From positions 1 to 64,000 of the forward strand of contig NW_025944732.1 in the NCBI RefSeq assembly GCF_000764305.2: a stretch of 64,000 bases of DNA. The letters run 5' to 3'. A program made the translations under genes and the position numbers. The notes below the pieces were generated by a model. It made no database searches and had not been told where the DNA came from. It saw nothing but the letters and a program-made list of their open reading frames with translations. The stretch is from Hyalella azteca (lineage: Eukaryota; Arthropoda; Malacostraca; Amphipoda; Hyalellidae). Below, one piece after another: positions 48,958 to 60,368 of this stretch. Numbering within the stretch: the stretch's first letter is position 1; each line of letters opens with the position of its first letter.

Positions 48958-49884
48958 CTCAACAAATTCAAACCTATTCAAATACTTTATCTATTAATCG
49001 TACGTTATTGTAAAAGTCTAGTAAATAATTTGAACACTTTAAAAAAGGGGATAATTTTCCTCTTAATTTGAATGATAATTTTAACAACCAAGCACTGTCA
49101 TATTTTATGAAAGGAAAGTGCTACTAGTAATATGTATGTTAAATAATAGAGAAAAACTCAGCGACTGCCATGCTGATTTACTTCATCATTACGAGCTGTC
49201 ATCCCGTATTCCGTGAGGGTTTTATAGATTAACTGAATAAATTATACGCAAGACGAGAGTGACGTGCGATTTCCATTGCACGTGGCTTACTGAGGCTAAT
49301 ATCGCTGTAATAATCTCGAGATTTCCGACACTGTAACTGTTACCATCTGTTTCCCTTAATAATAATATAGTTTATGAACGTTATTCTAATTTGAAAACTT
49401 TCAATGATTATTTTATTGCACTTAACGCAATGAAGTACCCAGTAGATAATAAAATATTTCAACAAAATGAAAAATAATGAATTATTTCCGCAGTCCCGGA
49501 GTGGTTTTCAAATGCTGCATCGAGCGTTAGTACTTAAACATCTGTTTAAATTATATATGCACCTGCCTGCGGTACTAATTCCGAAGAGTTCAACGCCTAA
49601 GAATCTAAAATAATTATATTACAGAAAAATTAAAATCCATGCGCTGACCATAAACAAAGTAATTTCGAACCTGCAGAAATTCCAGCAGAAACGCACCTAT
49701 TAAGTGATTCATTTTTTTAATAGCCTTTAGTTTCCTTTAGTTGAAATTTTCACACAAATTAGGATTTCACTGTTTTGATTTTGAAAAAGAGACATGGTAA
49801 AATAGCTTATCCCTATGAAGCAGAAGTATCATTGTACACAGCATCATTGTATTTAAAGCTCTTAAAATCAACTATTTAAACCTT
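48958..49884. other. AT-rich spacer
   Basis: No gene, repeat array or transposon end was seen in this stretch. Confidence 0.6.
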
Positions 49885-50157
49885 TCATTTTACAGAAGAA
49901 CGGAATTTGTGCACCATTCCAATTTCGGGTTCGTAAAAATGCAATCTCAAGAGCATTTCACCCTCACAGCTTTTTCTACTTTGCTCGACAATGGTTCGGA
50001 AATGCTCATTAAATGTTACGATCTCAAGCACATCGTTTCGTTGCACTGGATCGTGAACGGGAAAAAAATTTCTGGGTGAAACGACATTTTTCCCGCTTAT
50101 TCGGTTTCCGACAAAGAAAATTCGCATTTGCTGGCTGTAGTGCTTGAACGAAAACAT
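49885..50157 (-). CDS. Candidate exon or small ORF, unrecognised
   Basis: A 90-codon minus frame with a globular-protein-like composition (balanced charges, hydrophobics spaced as in beta strands, one cysteine), including the segment VQRNDVLEIVTFNEHF. An acceptor-like TTTTCGTTCAAGCACTACAG precedes CCAGCAAATGCG at 50134, and a weak donor-like GTAAAA follows TTCTTCT at 49894, giving a possible 241-bp internal exon. I do not recognise the domain, no partner exon was found, and the donor is poor. Alternatives are an intronless small ORF, a gene fragment or chance. It lies about 70 bp from the GTCC-rich dispersed repeat. Confidence 0.3.
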   Translation of the reverse strand: MFSFKHYSQQMRIFFVGNRISGKNVVSPRNFFPVHDPVQRNDVLEIVTFNEHFRTIVEQSRKSCEGEMLLRLHFYEPEIGMVHKFRSSVK

Positions 50158-50224
50158 GATTGCAGTTTATTCTCGTGTAAGTGCCATGAGACCATCTTGT
50201 TGTTCCTCAACTTCCCGTTTTTAG

Positions 50225-50380
50225 CGCATTTTCTCATTTATGGAAAAAATGCACTAATGTGCTTGCTATGTCCGTCTGTCCGTCCATCTGTCCGTCCGTC
50301 CGTGACTTCACGTTTTCGTCGACGAGAAAATGCGCTCTCTGTCACTCACTGCAGTGAGTACTGAGTTATATTTTTTTACC
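50225..50380. repeat. Third copy of the GTCC-rich dispersed repeat
   Basis: Shares ordered blocks with 24860-24995 and 36331-36466: CTCATTTATGGAAAAAAT, TGTGCT.G..ATGTCCGTC, GACTTCACGT, GACGAGAAAAT.CGCTCTC, GTCACT and TACTGAGTTATATTTTTTTA. Here the GTCC motif is expanded to an imperfect GTCC/GTCT tetranucleotide run (about 50270-50301) and the second hairpin arm is replaced by GTTTTCGTC. A 16-bp perfect palindrome ACTCACTGCAGTGAGT lies at 50344-50359. The conserved order with variable middle suggests a short non-autonomous mobile element or a satellite-derived dispersed repeat. Confidence 0.8.
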
Positions 50381-52722
50381 TTGTAGTTGAAACGTGTATA
50401 GCAGGCTCTAATTAAGTCAAAATTTATCTTTCAGAATCATAGATATATTCACAAAAGATGCAGACTCGGATAAGCCTACTTAAACGATATATAATCGCTT
50501 GATGCATTTTTGGTTTTCTACGTTTCCATAGCAGCCATAATTCTCTGCGATACGAATCATAGTGACATAAGAATATTGAACGAATCAACGTAAGATACAC
50601 GGATTATTCCGCAATATAGTGTGTTGATTGTTCAGACGAGTTCCAGCTTAGTTGGCTAAATGGGTGTCAGACATCAGTCACCGGTGATCTACATGTGAAG
50701 TGAAGTGATCAAAATCTGAGTTGTGCTCAGGCTGGGAGGTGTGCTACCTGCATACCCGAAGTCTTCAACTCAAATTAAAAAAAAAGATCTATATGTGAAG
50801 AAGTGTCGTTTTGTGCCTTTAAAGTTCTCCATTAATTGATTGCGTCTCATGATTAGCAGCAAAAACTTATATGATCCATCATCACCCTGAATATGTGTGG
50901 TGTAGTTTCTAGCGATAGAAAACAGATGTCATTTTTTAACTTACAGCCAAAGAAAAGAATTAGAATTTGACAGGTGAAAGTTTAAGGTTTACGTTGAACG
51001 TTTTTGCACTTACTACGTTTAATTGGGTAATTCTACGTTTTTGCATTTGCGTAGTAGATTTACTATGTTTTTTCAATTCTATGGGGTTTCATGTTGGTTC
51101 CTTATCAATGCGACTGAAATATGCAATTCATTCATTATCAGAAAAGACATAAGATATTTCTCGATAGATATGCTATTTCAAGAATAATTATCAGAAAATG
51201 ACCATTTATAGATCACAGTCAAAGTTTTTGATAATTTTCATGTCGGCAGCTAAGCAAGGTAGCCCTTTTTTGCCGACTTGCCGAGAAATTTATTCCCTTA
51301 GCTCCACTGACTTTTTCGGGCATTACGAATGGAATCTAAATTGCACGTAGAAGTACATCGAATCCAAACGATGATTGAACTTCTACAGTTTCTGAATCTG
51401 TGTAAGTAACATACAGTTATGATTTTAAAGTTGATAAAGAGTGCGGTTGATTGTTTTTATTCCGTTTCTTTCTGAGAAGCGAAACGATTCCAAAATTCAT
51501 AAATATGAAGCAATAGCTTTGGTTTTGAGGACTTGAACCGTCAGAAGTCGTTCTAAACTAAATAGCAAATCACAAGGAAATATCGTGCGCAAAAAAGACG
51601 CATTTAAAAGGCTTGCGTAAATGCTGAGATTTGAAGCTTTTTAATCTTGAAACTAAACTACACAAGATGCAGTGATTTTGCCGAGGCCAGGCAGACGTAC
51701 GGGCACGCATGGCTGACTACCTTCATATCTGTGTATTATGTACTTATGTTCAACCAAATTTCTCTATTCAATGCTTCTCTTAACTTGAAAATGTTGCTAC
51801 ATTCGAAACGTCGTTAATATATTATTATTTGCTAAATCTGCCTTTTGATCTACCAACGTAATCTAAGAATTGTTCAACTCCATGAAAATTCAAATGCACT
51901 CTCTGGTCATAAATTGTACGCATATAATCAAGAAATTTCTGCCATCTTATAATAATTTCATATCGGTAAGTGTACATTTTTTTTGTTCAAGTCGATATGC
52001 TGTGTGACTAATTGAGACCCTTAATATTTCTTTTGTACTTCTTTCTGGTTTTAGACAACATTTACTTGTTACATATATGATTAATTGTTTGTTCATTAAT
52101 TAGTCATTTACTGATATAAACCACTATGGTGTTTGTTCGAGGGATCTAAAAATCGAGTAGGTGCGTCTAGTGTATAGCTAAATTTGTACTATACTTAAAA
52201 TTTTAATACCGCGAGACGACGTTAAAAACGGAAAATACCACCAATAATGAGGGTAAAATTCAATGTTTTAAATATTTATTAAGTCGGGAAGGAAATGTTT
52301 CAACGGTTTCTTCTCGAGTACGAGAAGCAAATGCCGCAAGAATTTTTTTGGCCAAATATCTGCGGGTATCTGACGTCATTTAGAATGTTCCCTTAGATAC
52401 CTGATGGGAATTCTCGACATGGTTACGTTTCGAAGAAGCATGATTTATTGCGCCCTTTTATTTTGAAACAAAAACGCTACATTGGAATCAGTTTCTATAC
52501 TAAAATTGACAACTATTATCAAAATGAAAACACCATCAAGCATTATTTTTTAAGGCAGTGATAATCACTGTAAAAACATTAATTATCGCAATATATATTA
52601 TCTAATCTTAACTTTTATTTATACTAGACCACTTATAAACAGTAAATGTATTGTTAATACGTCCAGGTATTGACGTATGAGGCGGTAATCAAAGAATTGC
52701 ATTATTACCAAATTTTGGCTTA
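50381..52722. other. AT-rich stretch with no supported gene
   Basis: Only one 61-codon plus frame (50967-51152), hydrophobic and without a domain. No repeat or transposon boundary was recognised before the MITE at 52725. Confidence 0.55.
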
Positions 52723-52724
52723 TA

Positions 52725-52965
52725 CAGGGTGCGGCGTGGGAACTTACTCTTTTAAAAAAATCACAAAGTAAAAAGTATTAAAGATAGCGTTTTAATTCTT
52801 TCTTTTTTACAAAGAGCTACATTTAAAGTTTCGTTGGGTTTACTTACAAGTAGACGAAAAACTTCATAGCCCGCGCACCATATTGCGCATGGCGCCACCT
52901 TCCAAGGACTAATGGCCGCCACGTGGCGCGCAATTCAAATAAGTAAGTTCCCGCGCCGCACCCTG
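52725..52965. mobile_element. 241-bp MITE with 24-bp terminal inverted repeats and TA duplication
   Basis: The left end (52725-52748, opening CAGGGTGCGGCG) and the right end (52942-52965, closing CGCCGCACCCTG) are reverse complements over 24 bp with a single mismatch (T versus C at the fourteenth position). TA flanks both sides (52723-52724 and 52966-52967), as expected of a TA-targeting element. The interior has no transposase frame. It is AT-rich on the left and CpG-rich on the right (about 52880-52940, including TGGCGCC and ACGTGGCGCGC). A non-autonomous DNA element is the straightforward reading; Tc1/mariner affiliation is inferred from the TA and the CAGGGTG start only. Confidence 0.9.
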
Positions 52966-52967
52966 TA

Positions 52968-55900
52968 TTTGCGAGAAGGCAACATTCAATAAATTCTTAA
53001 AAATGGAAAAAATCTTAGATTCACAGGCCTTGACATTAACGGCTAAGTTTAATCGTCAATGCAAGTTACTGGGGTCTATTTTATATGCGTTTATATCCAT
53101 GTATAGAACATGACCTAAAAGAGAACGTTTCGTATCATTTTACGGAAAGGATATAAGTTGCAAAGCGAATAAAGAATGCCGGATGCTCTGAAATTCCACC
53201 TGGAAATCGTTTAATATGCTGGTGAGATGACAAATGTTTTCTGTCAAGTCAAACGACCATCAGCACAGCATTAAACAGCGCTCTGTTTCAGGCAGCAAGA
53301 CGATAGATGCGATGAAGAAGATCCATATAGGATTCTTCTATGATTCAATAACATATATTAAATAATCTCAAGCTAATTGTTCAGAGTATTATTTGCTGGT
53401 TTTCAAGCAATTACATCTTTTTAAAGTTCGAAGTTTTTGTTGATTCCAGTTCCATTGGTGCCAGCTTACTGTTAAAATTACACAAAAGTTTAAAACTGGC
53501 TTTCAATTACAGATTAAGTTTATTTATCATACATATATGCACACACTATGAATTCACACAATATTGGTGGGCATATCAATTGAAATGGAACTCATTACAC
53601 GACTACCGGAATAACTTTCAACTGGAACTTTTGACAAGAATAGTGGGGAAATGACAGCTTTTTTGCGAAGAGCTTATCCTATTATTATATTCACCCGGAT
53701 CGCAAGATTCACTAGATGAATTTTTAACTGATTGCCCTGGTATTCTGAGAACCTGGCTTCGCCTCTAATGGTGTGTACTGGTGAATTATTTCATAAGTGT
53801 CGAGGTTGCCTTTGCCGTCAAATTTCGGTTTTCATTATTTAATTATAAGGTTCTCCCACATTTTAGGGCGTGTTTCTGAAGGAACAGGCTGAGCTCATAT
53901 CAAAACCAAAACATGCATTTCAAATACCCGAGAACTCGAACGTTAGTTCAGATCCCTATTGCAGAAATGTTCTGTTTTTTTCCGGAAATTTCTTCGATGT
54001 ATGTTTTGTAACGAACAAAAGAAATATTCAGGGAAGGGTGATTAACTCGTATCAAAAATAATAGCTTGTTGATTTGCTCAAATTCATTATAAGTTTCACT
54101 TTATCCGTGATAATTACCGATAATTTATAATATTAAAAGATTACGCAATTTAATTTAAACTGTCTTAACTTTTGCGCTGCTGTGTTGTATTCATAGGCGT
54201 AAGTAATCTTTGTAAGCGTTAGGAATTTCAGTCTGAATTAAATTTGTTAAAGGGTATAACAGGAACATATGTTAATTAGGATTATAAATTTAAAAAGTTA
54301 AAAACTGTAAAATTTTTAATTTAAAAACTAAAAATTTACAATTTTTTATTTTTAATTGGCATTAACATTAATTAACATTTGTTGATAGGATTAACTATGA
54401 TATTTAATGATAGACATTAAAAAGACCATTTTTAATAGGTATTTGAATCGTTAACATGATGATGCTAAATTAATTTCCAACCTAATCGAATTTTAAACAT
54501 GCAATAGTTGAAATTGCAATGATTGAAATAAAAAAAATTATTACACGAATACTAATTTTCAAAATATAATCGTGCCCGATTTTAGCTGCAATTCAATTGA
54601 TATGAACATGCGTAAATGTCTTTCATGTAAACAGACCGTGAAAAATAATGGCATTTGCCGTCGGCATTTCGATAACGAATTTAATATTTTTCTGCACTCA
54701 GAAACGTCCACAAGCCAACCATAATCCTGATCGTTGCTTCCAGAAATTTCTTGAAATTATCTGTTAAATATCCTCTTTGTATCATAAGTTCGCTCGTAGA
54801 GGGCCGTAATTCTGTCGCCCGACATCCAGCCATATTTTGCTGAGCTTTTAGAGGAAGCGTCAATGCAAGGTAGAATGTGTCCTTAAAAATACAGATAACG
54901 AGGTAAAATTACCCTAATGTTCTTAAATTCAGCCTCTGTATAAAAGCTAAGCAGGATTTTGGTCGGAGTTAATTGGTTAGTTTAAAGCATCGCAACGCTT
55001 CATGACACGCGCTCGGAAAAATGGCGTGCAAAAAATTTAAAATGTGTCCTAATTTTACTGTAAATACGACCGTAATGAACCAAATTAAACAATTTTTAAT
55101 GCAAACTTAATATACCTCTAAAAATTGCATATTGCCGGGAAAAATGCATATGTTCCGCATCGAATGTTGTAAAATTTTACCTTCATCATTTTTAATCCAA
55201 AGCTAGAATTTAAGTGAAACAACACAAAAAACGATAGCGGGGATTTTTACAATTATTAGGGTGCATTAAACGGCTTTAGTAAAATATTCGCGTTTCTATG
55301 CCTTATCCATACAGTTTAAACCATTAGCAATACAGTGACGCGCATAACTTGCGAACACACTATACATTCACATTGCCCATTTTTGTTAGCGTGCGTTGCA
55401 AACTTGCATTGCTCTAATGACACAGCATGGGAATTTTTTTAAGATCTGGTAATGACCTGCGTTACGCTCACGACAGCACTTGCCTGTCAATTCTTGGTAA
55501 AGTTTAAGTGGTGCGGTCGCTTTAGCCCGGCAAAGTTGCACAGAATTTGTGCCTTGGAAAACAAACAATCATCTCGGTCTCTGTACGCACTGACGTGGCA
55601 GCATATGACGTTATAATTAACTCATATGAGCGAAGTAAATCAATGATTTTCAATTATGTAGACATGTATGAGAAAGTTTTACATATGCTGCTGATATGCA
55701 GTTGTTGGGATTGAACTGTGACTCAGGCTCGTAAATTAAATGATCGAGTACGAACATGAACTTTAGACTAAGACCTAACTTGAGTCGTTGAACGAGACTT
55801 TCGTACTGAAACGTACACCGAATAATAATAATTAATACGTTTAATCAACGTATACATGAATATTATTAGTATTTTACAGAAAACGAATTGTCCCGTCGCA

Positions 55901-57718
55901 ATAAATAAATAAATATAAAACAAATAAATAACAAACAATGAATCTAAACACATAAAAAATATTTTTAAAAATCAATTATCTATTATTATAGCGAATATGC
56001 TAATTTCGATTGAAGTGTAAACGTCCTTTGGACATCGGGGCGACACTCTCATATAAAGCAAAAATTTAAAAATCAAGTCTGTTTGAATTACCAAAACTAT
56101 ATTTTTTATTTTATTATCATGTAATATATTTTTTTCTTTTCTTACTTTCAAAAGGTTTTTCACGACCAAGTATGTACACTTTTAAGTCTGTGATGACTAC
56201 AGAGTATGTTTTGCACTGCATCGCGAGCTCATTTATAACTAGCGTGAGGGGCTTGCATTGATCATTTGCATTGCCATTATTAATTTGTGCTTTTAATTAT
56301 TAATCAACCTGTCAAAATTAACAGAGCTGAACTGACTTCGCTTCAGTCCACTCATGTTTAGCAAGGCACCTATGCTTACCTTATATATTTTCACAATAAA
56401 TCAATTATTTTACATCAAATATCTGATTCAAACAGAAAATTTGAAATGCTATCGAACGCGATTTGCAATTATAACTAGCGTAAAAATTTAAGCCGGAGAA
56501 TTGATCTTGAGATGACAATATTTGTGTGATTTTCCTGCTCATCTGTTGATTTTTTATGGATTTAAGTTATGTAAGATTTCAAGTTTTATGCAAGATTTCG
56601 TTTACTTAGCAAGAATATTTAGTATTTTGTAAATTCCGCCCGACTTGAGCGTCAACTCGACTTGTGTCATCTGCATAAAACTGAGGAAGTGACAAGCAAT
56701 TTTCTAGTAAATGGAAATAAAATAAGAAATTATTACCCAGCATGGATTCATGGTAGAAGCTCTGCCTGCCTTACTTTGGCTTTGGTTAGCGACCAAAAAT
56801 GCGCACAAATTTTCATGACTGATTTCTCGTCGGGAAAAAAAGAGTGGTGTCATGCTACCTGCATGAAATTTCCCTAATAATTAAATTTACTTTGAGATTA
56901 AAGTTTTCTGTTATAATTTTTCAATTTTCAAGTGTTTTTGTAATGAAGAATTTCTTTGGAAAGTGCTCATCGTTTTCATAGTATAAAGATATGATAGTAT
57001 TCACTCTCTTTGTAACCTGATTCCATCAATTTCCAAATAGAGTTTACACCCTGTATTTCCTTCAAGCGCGCTTCACAATCATTTATTTAAAACCTCCGAG
57101 CTCGCGCCATTAATTTGAAAAAGTTTAAATTATATCGCGTTTAAAAATTAAAAGATTTGTTCAAGCTATTTGAGTTCTGTAATTATTTCAGGCGAAATAT
57201 ATTTACTCGAATGCCGTAATGAAATAATAAGCATCTCGGATGACTAATAAAATCTATCTTATAGTGGCTGTGCATTAAAAGTAATTAGTGCTGAGAGATT
57301 TTACCGGAAGCGCAACAAACAATGTTCATCCTGAGAAAAAATGTGCGATGTTTTCAAGACCGAAATTGCGCAGGATCGTATTCAGTTTCAACAAAAGGAA
57401 ATGGAAGAAATTGCGTGAAAAATAATACCTTTCGTGCGACTGTTGACGTCGTAAGACTCGCAGTAACAATGTTAAAAAATTAAAGATAAATTTCTAATAT
57501 CTCTGAGCTGAATTATTGACTGCATTTTTTTCTAAATTAAAAAAGTCCTTAGGGAATTTTGTTTTATGCATGGACAATTCCCGTCGGAATTTTTCATCTT
57601 TCTGAGATTGGTCTTGAACTTATAAAATAATTTAAATATATAACAATGACTTCAGAAATTTGTCTGCCGAATATTCACAATCTGGAACTATTTCATTCTT
57701 ATTAATCACAACAAAGCA
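52968..57718. other. AT-rich stretch with no supported gene
   Basis: About 4.7 kb with frames of only 60-71 codons (53870-54061, 54681-54863 minus, 55386-55568 minus, 56662-56877), none recognisable. An imperfect AT-rich inverted repeat (TTAAAAACTGTAAAATTTTTAA against TAAAAATTTACAATTTTTTA-like sequence) lies near 54298-54355. ACACCCTGTA at about 57047-57056 resembles the MITE terminus, but no inverted partner was found. Confidence 0.5.
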
Positions 57719-57922
57719 ATGCATCCGAAAAATTTGATTCGCGTCTTAGATGGACTTTACTTTCTGATGTATCAAATCATGGACACTGCAAAAGAAGACA
57801 CAGCTTATTATTTATTTCTTTTTCCAAAGATTTCAGAGAGAATCGATAATTTGAAGCATGAAACACTTTCAGAAATCGTGCCTCGTGTCGAGACAGTGGC
57901 TGACGCTACGTATTCGTCGTAG
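57719..57922 (+). CDS. Unrecognised 67-codon open frame (weak)
   Basis: ATG to TAG, 67 codons, with mixed-composition, amphipathic-looking sequence and GC content slightly above the surroundings, continuing into a CpG-containing patch (57890-58030). There is no signal peptide or known motif, and no antisense frame competes. It could be an exon or chance; I lean to chance. Confidence 0.15.
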   Translation: MHPKNLIRVLDGLYFLMYQIMDTAKEDTAYYLFLFPKISERIDNLKHETLSEIVPRVETVADATYSS

Positions 57923-58047
57923 AGCGCCAAAACAAGCGGTAGCGGTGGTGACTTAGGCAATGTGATAGTTCATTGAAAGTTCCGAGTCCAGCAGAATGCC
58001 GAAGTTACGAACCGAAGACGCTGGCATGACGAACTATAGTTTGGAAT

Positions 58048-58160
58048 TTAGTTTTCGAGCTGTCTAATAAGTCGGACAATAGTGGAGACAACGATTCAAC
58101 AAATGTCATGACTCTCTGACTTTAATTCGGCATCAATTATTAGACAGCTGCAAGAACTAA
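58048..58160. repeat. Imperfect ~23-bp inverted repeat (long hairpin)
   Basis: The left arm (58048-58070) and right arm (58137-58160) include a perfect 13-bp complement AGCTGTCTAATAA / TTATTAGACAGCT and extend outward to TTAGTT / AACTAA with a couple of mismatches and one extra base. The spacer is 66 bp. A fold-back element or a hairpin RNA are both possible; the spacer is long for a typical animal microRNA precursor. No flanking target duplication was identified. Confidence 0.7.
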
Positions 58161-59630
58161 GCTCCGAAGTAGTTTTGAATAAAAACGGCATTCCTTTTGA
58201 TCAAACCTATTTTAATGAAGGGCTCTACTCTTAGCAAAACGGTTCAGCAAATCTATAACTAGAACTGGCATTATTAATTTTCCCTGTAAAATTGTCCCAT
58301 TTGATTAATATTGATTTTCTATGTAATTACTTGTCCTATTCCGACGTATAAATTATTAGAGATTATTACCCAGTATCCGGTAATCTAATACAAAATACAG
58401 CCAGGCACGAAGCCATCTAGCTATTTTGAATTTTAGTAATTTTAGTTAAGCAAATTGCTTGAGCTGACCCTATCTAATTGCACTGCCAAGATTGCTGCAG
58501 ATGAACCCGGTTGAACCCAGCGCTTGTTATAAATAATCTGAAAAAAAAAACAACTGAAAACTGTCAGGGATAAATTACTCAGTAGATCTCTGAACTGGGA
58601 GCAATCCAAGGCCCAAGGCTTAAAAGACGTTCTGGCTTTAAAAGTAATCTGCGCTGCTTTGAATCTCCATGATCAGCAACAGACTTCCATCAAGTGCTTA
58701 ATTAATAATTCGTTGTCAAGCAAGGCAATGCACTTAAAGACAAAGTTCGTATAGCATTAGGCGTGCTGGATCAAAGCAGGGAAAGGCAAAATCATGGATG
58801 AACCTCTTGAGGAAAAGTAAAAAATCCCATCATTTCTTGCCATTCGCAGAAAATTTCCTCGGGGAATATTGAATTTAATTTTTCCAGTTTGAATACTTTG
58901 ACGTTGTTTTTTTATTTGTTTATTTATTTTTAAATTTGTTGAAGAAAAATGCAGTAACATTTTTTGGCATTACGCAGGTTTTGACTTTCCGTGTTTGCTA
59001 ATTTATCAAAAATAAAACTGTAGACGTTGTCGATCTGCTGATTTTGCCTTGTTGCTCTAATTTTTTCGTTGCTCTGAAATGTACAACATGGAGAGGAAAA
59101 TTTTTAACTTGCGAAGAAATTGGAATGTTGATAGAAGGTAATGAGAAAGGAATATGAACGAACTACTAATAAATAACGAAGCCCATCATTTTAAATGAGA
59201 TTTGTAAGCAGGGTAAATCGATATCAAACACATTGAATAAACAATCGCTTGCTCTGTCACTGAAACGATCAATGTCCTGTCAAAAAAAAAAAGGATAAAT
59301 AATCAATGTTTCATTCATAGAATCTTTCAGGTACATTATTATTTAAAATGTAGCGATGTAAATACATTTAACTATTGTGTCTGTGAACTATATATGAAAA
59401 TCATCTTATCATACATAATTACGTTTTTGGCGTCTCTTAAAGAAACCTGGAAGCTCATTCTATACTACAAGGCTTCAGTACGAACAGAAAAACTTTTGCA
59501 CAATTCATTCACGTTTATAACTAGATGGTTCATGATAAGCATCATCCTCATTGCCAACTTAAAAAAAATACCATAATAAATACAAACATTTTGACCTAAA
59601 TGTTGTAACTGATCGTGTTTGTAGAGTTGA
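58161..59630. other. AT-rich spacer
   Basis: Only a 67-codon minus frame (58757-58960) and a 60-codon plus frame (59394-59576), both AT-biased, plus poly-A runs near 58550 and 59283. No gene was seen. Confidence 0.55.
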
Positions 59631-59960
59631 ATGTTTATTGAGGCCAAACGAATACTGAAAGCCAAGGGTGAAATGGTGATGGGTGACTCAGAGTTGTGGC
59701 ACAACACCAACTTTTGTAACGCTCTCATTTGTGAGCCTGATGTCGCATCCATAAATCGAGGACACTTTTCTCAAGTTTCAACTCGCAGTGTAATTGAAAT
59801 GCTGGCTTTAGCGTTTGTTGTTAGACTGCGTCTGGCACATGCAGGGGCATGGAGCTACATCGCATCCTTTAGGGGCGGATTTACCGAAGATTTCTATGAT
59901 AATATGCACAGAATGGTAAATGAAGTTGTGAAAGTGAAGAAAAACACAAAATTTAACTAG
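59631..59960 (+). CDS. Unrecognised 109-codon open frame
   Basis: An ATG-to-TAG frame whose first 80 or so codons lie in sequence less AT-rich than the flanks. The translation is of globular-protein type (charged and aromatic residues mixed, apolar patch LALAFVVRLRL) and ends with a basic EVVKVKKNTK tail. No family is recognised. A 95-codon minus frame (59465-59752) overlaps its start. It lies 410 bp upstream of the 161-codon frame on the same strand, which may be coincidental. Confidence 0.25.
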   Translation: MFIEAKRILKAKGEMVMGDSELWHNTNFCNALICEPDVASINRGHFSQVSTRSVIEMLALAFVVRLRLAHAGAWSYIASFRGGFTEDFYDNMHRMVNEVVKVKKNTKFN

Positions 59961-60053
59961 AATGAGATCGTGTATCTCAGGACAGTTTTATTCAATAGAG
60001 TTATTGACAGTATAGGGAAAGTTTTGCATTTATTGCCATTCAAATTTTTCCAC

Positions 60054-60099
60054 ACGTCATATATGACGTTTCTCAACACGTCATATTCATACATGACGT
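60054..60099. promoter_or_regulatory. Paired TGACGT palindromes (CRE/ATF-like half-sites)
   Basis: ACGTCATATATGACGT (60054-60069) is a perfect 16-bp palindrome, and ACGTCAT...ATGACGT (60078-60099) is an inverted pair with an 8-bp spacer; together they place four TGACGT half-sites in 46 bp. TGACGT is the half-site of bZIP (CREB/ATF-type) factors. It sits about 270 bp upstream of the open frame at 60369. Site recognition is by motif only, and transcription is not demonstrated. Confidence 0.35.
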
Positions 60100-60368
60100 A
60101 ATCCAAGTCGATGATTTAACACTTGACAGAAAAAGAAAAATCATTTACGTAACATAAAACTGGTAACTCATCATTTTTCCAACTGATCTCTCCCTATAAG
60201 ATCTTCTTTATCCAACTTTATTGTTCTCTGAAACAATGAACAAACTTCTGACAAGTGCAACTACCATTTATGTACCATACCAATACTAGAACAACGAGCT
60301 GGAGGGAGTCCATAGACTCTTCCTTCTTATAAAAACCTTAGCCGAGAGCGCTGTAATTTTCGTAGGAG

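Noticed and set aside
48769..49013. Frames with repeated tyrosine/glutamate/phenylalanine blocks
   Set aside because: The periodicity comes from the TATGAACC inverted motif cluster, not from a protein.
57040..57060. ACACCCTGTA as the right end of another MITE
   Set aside because: No inverted TACAGGGTG partner was found within a reasonable distance.
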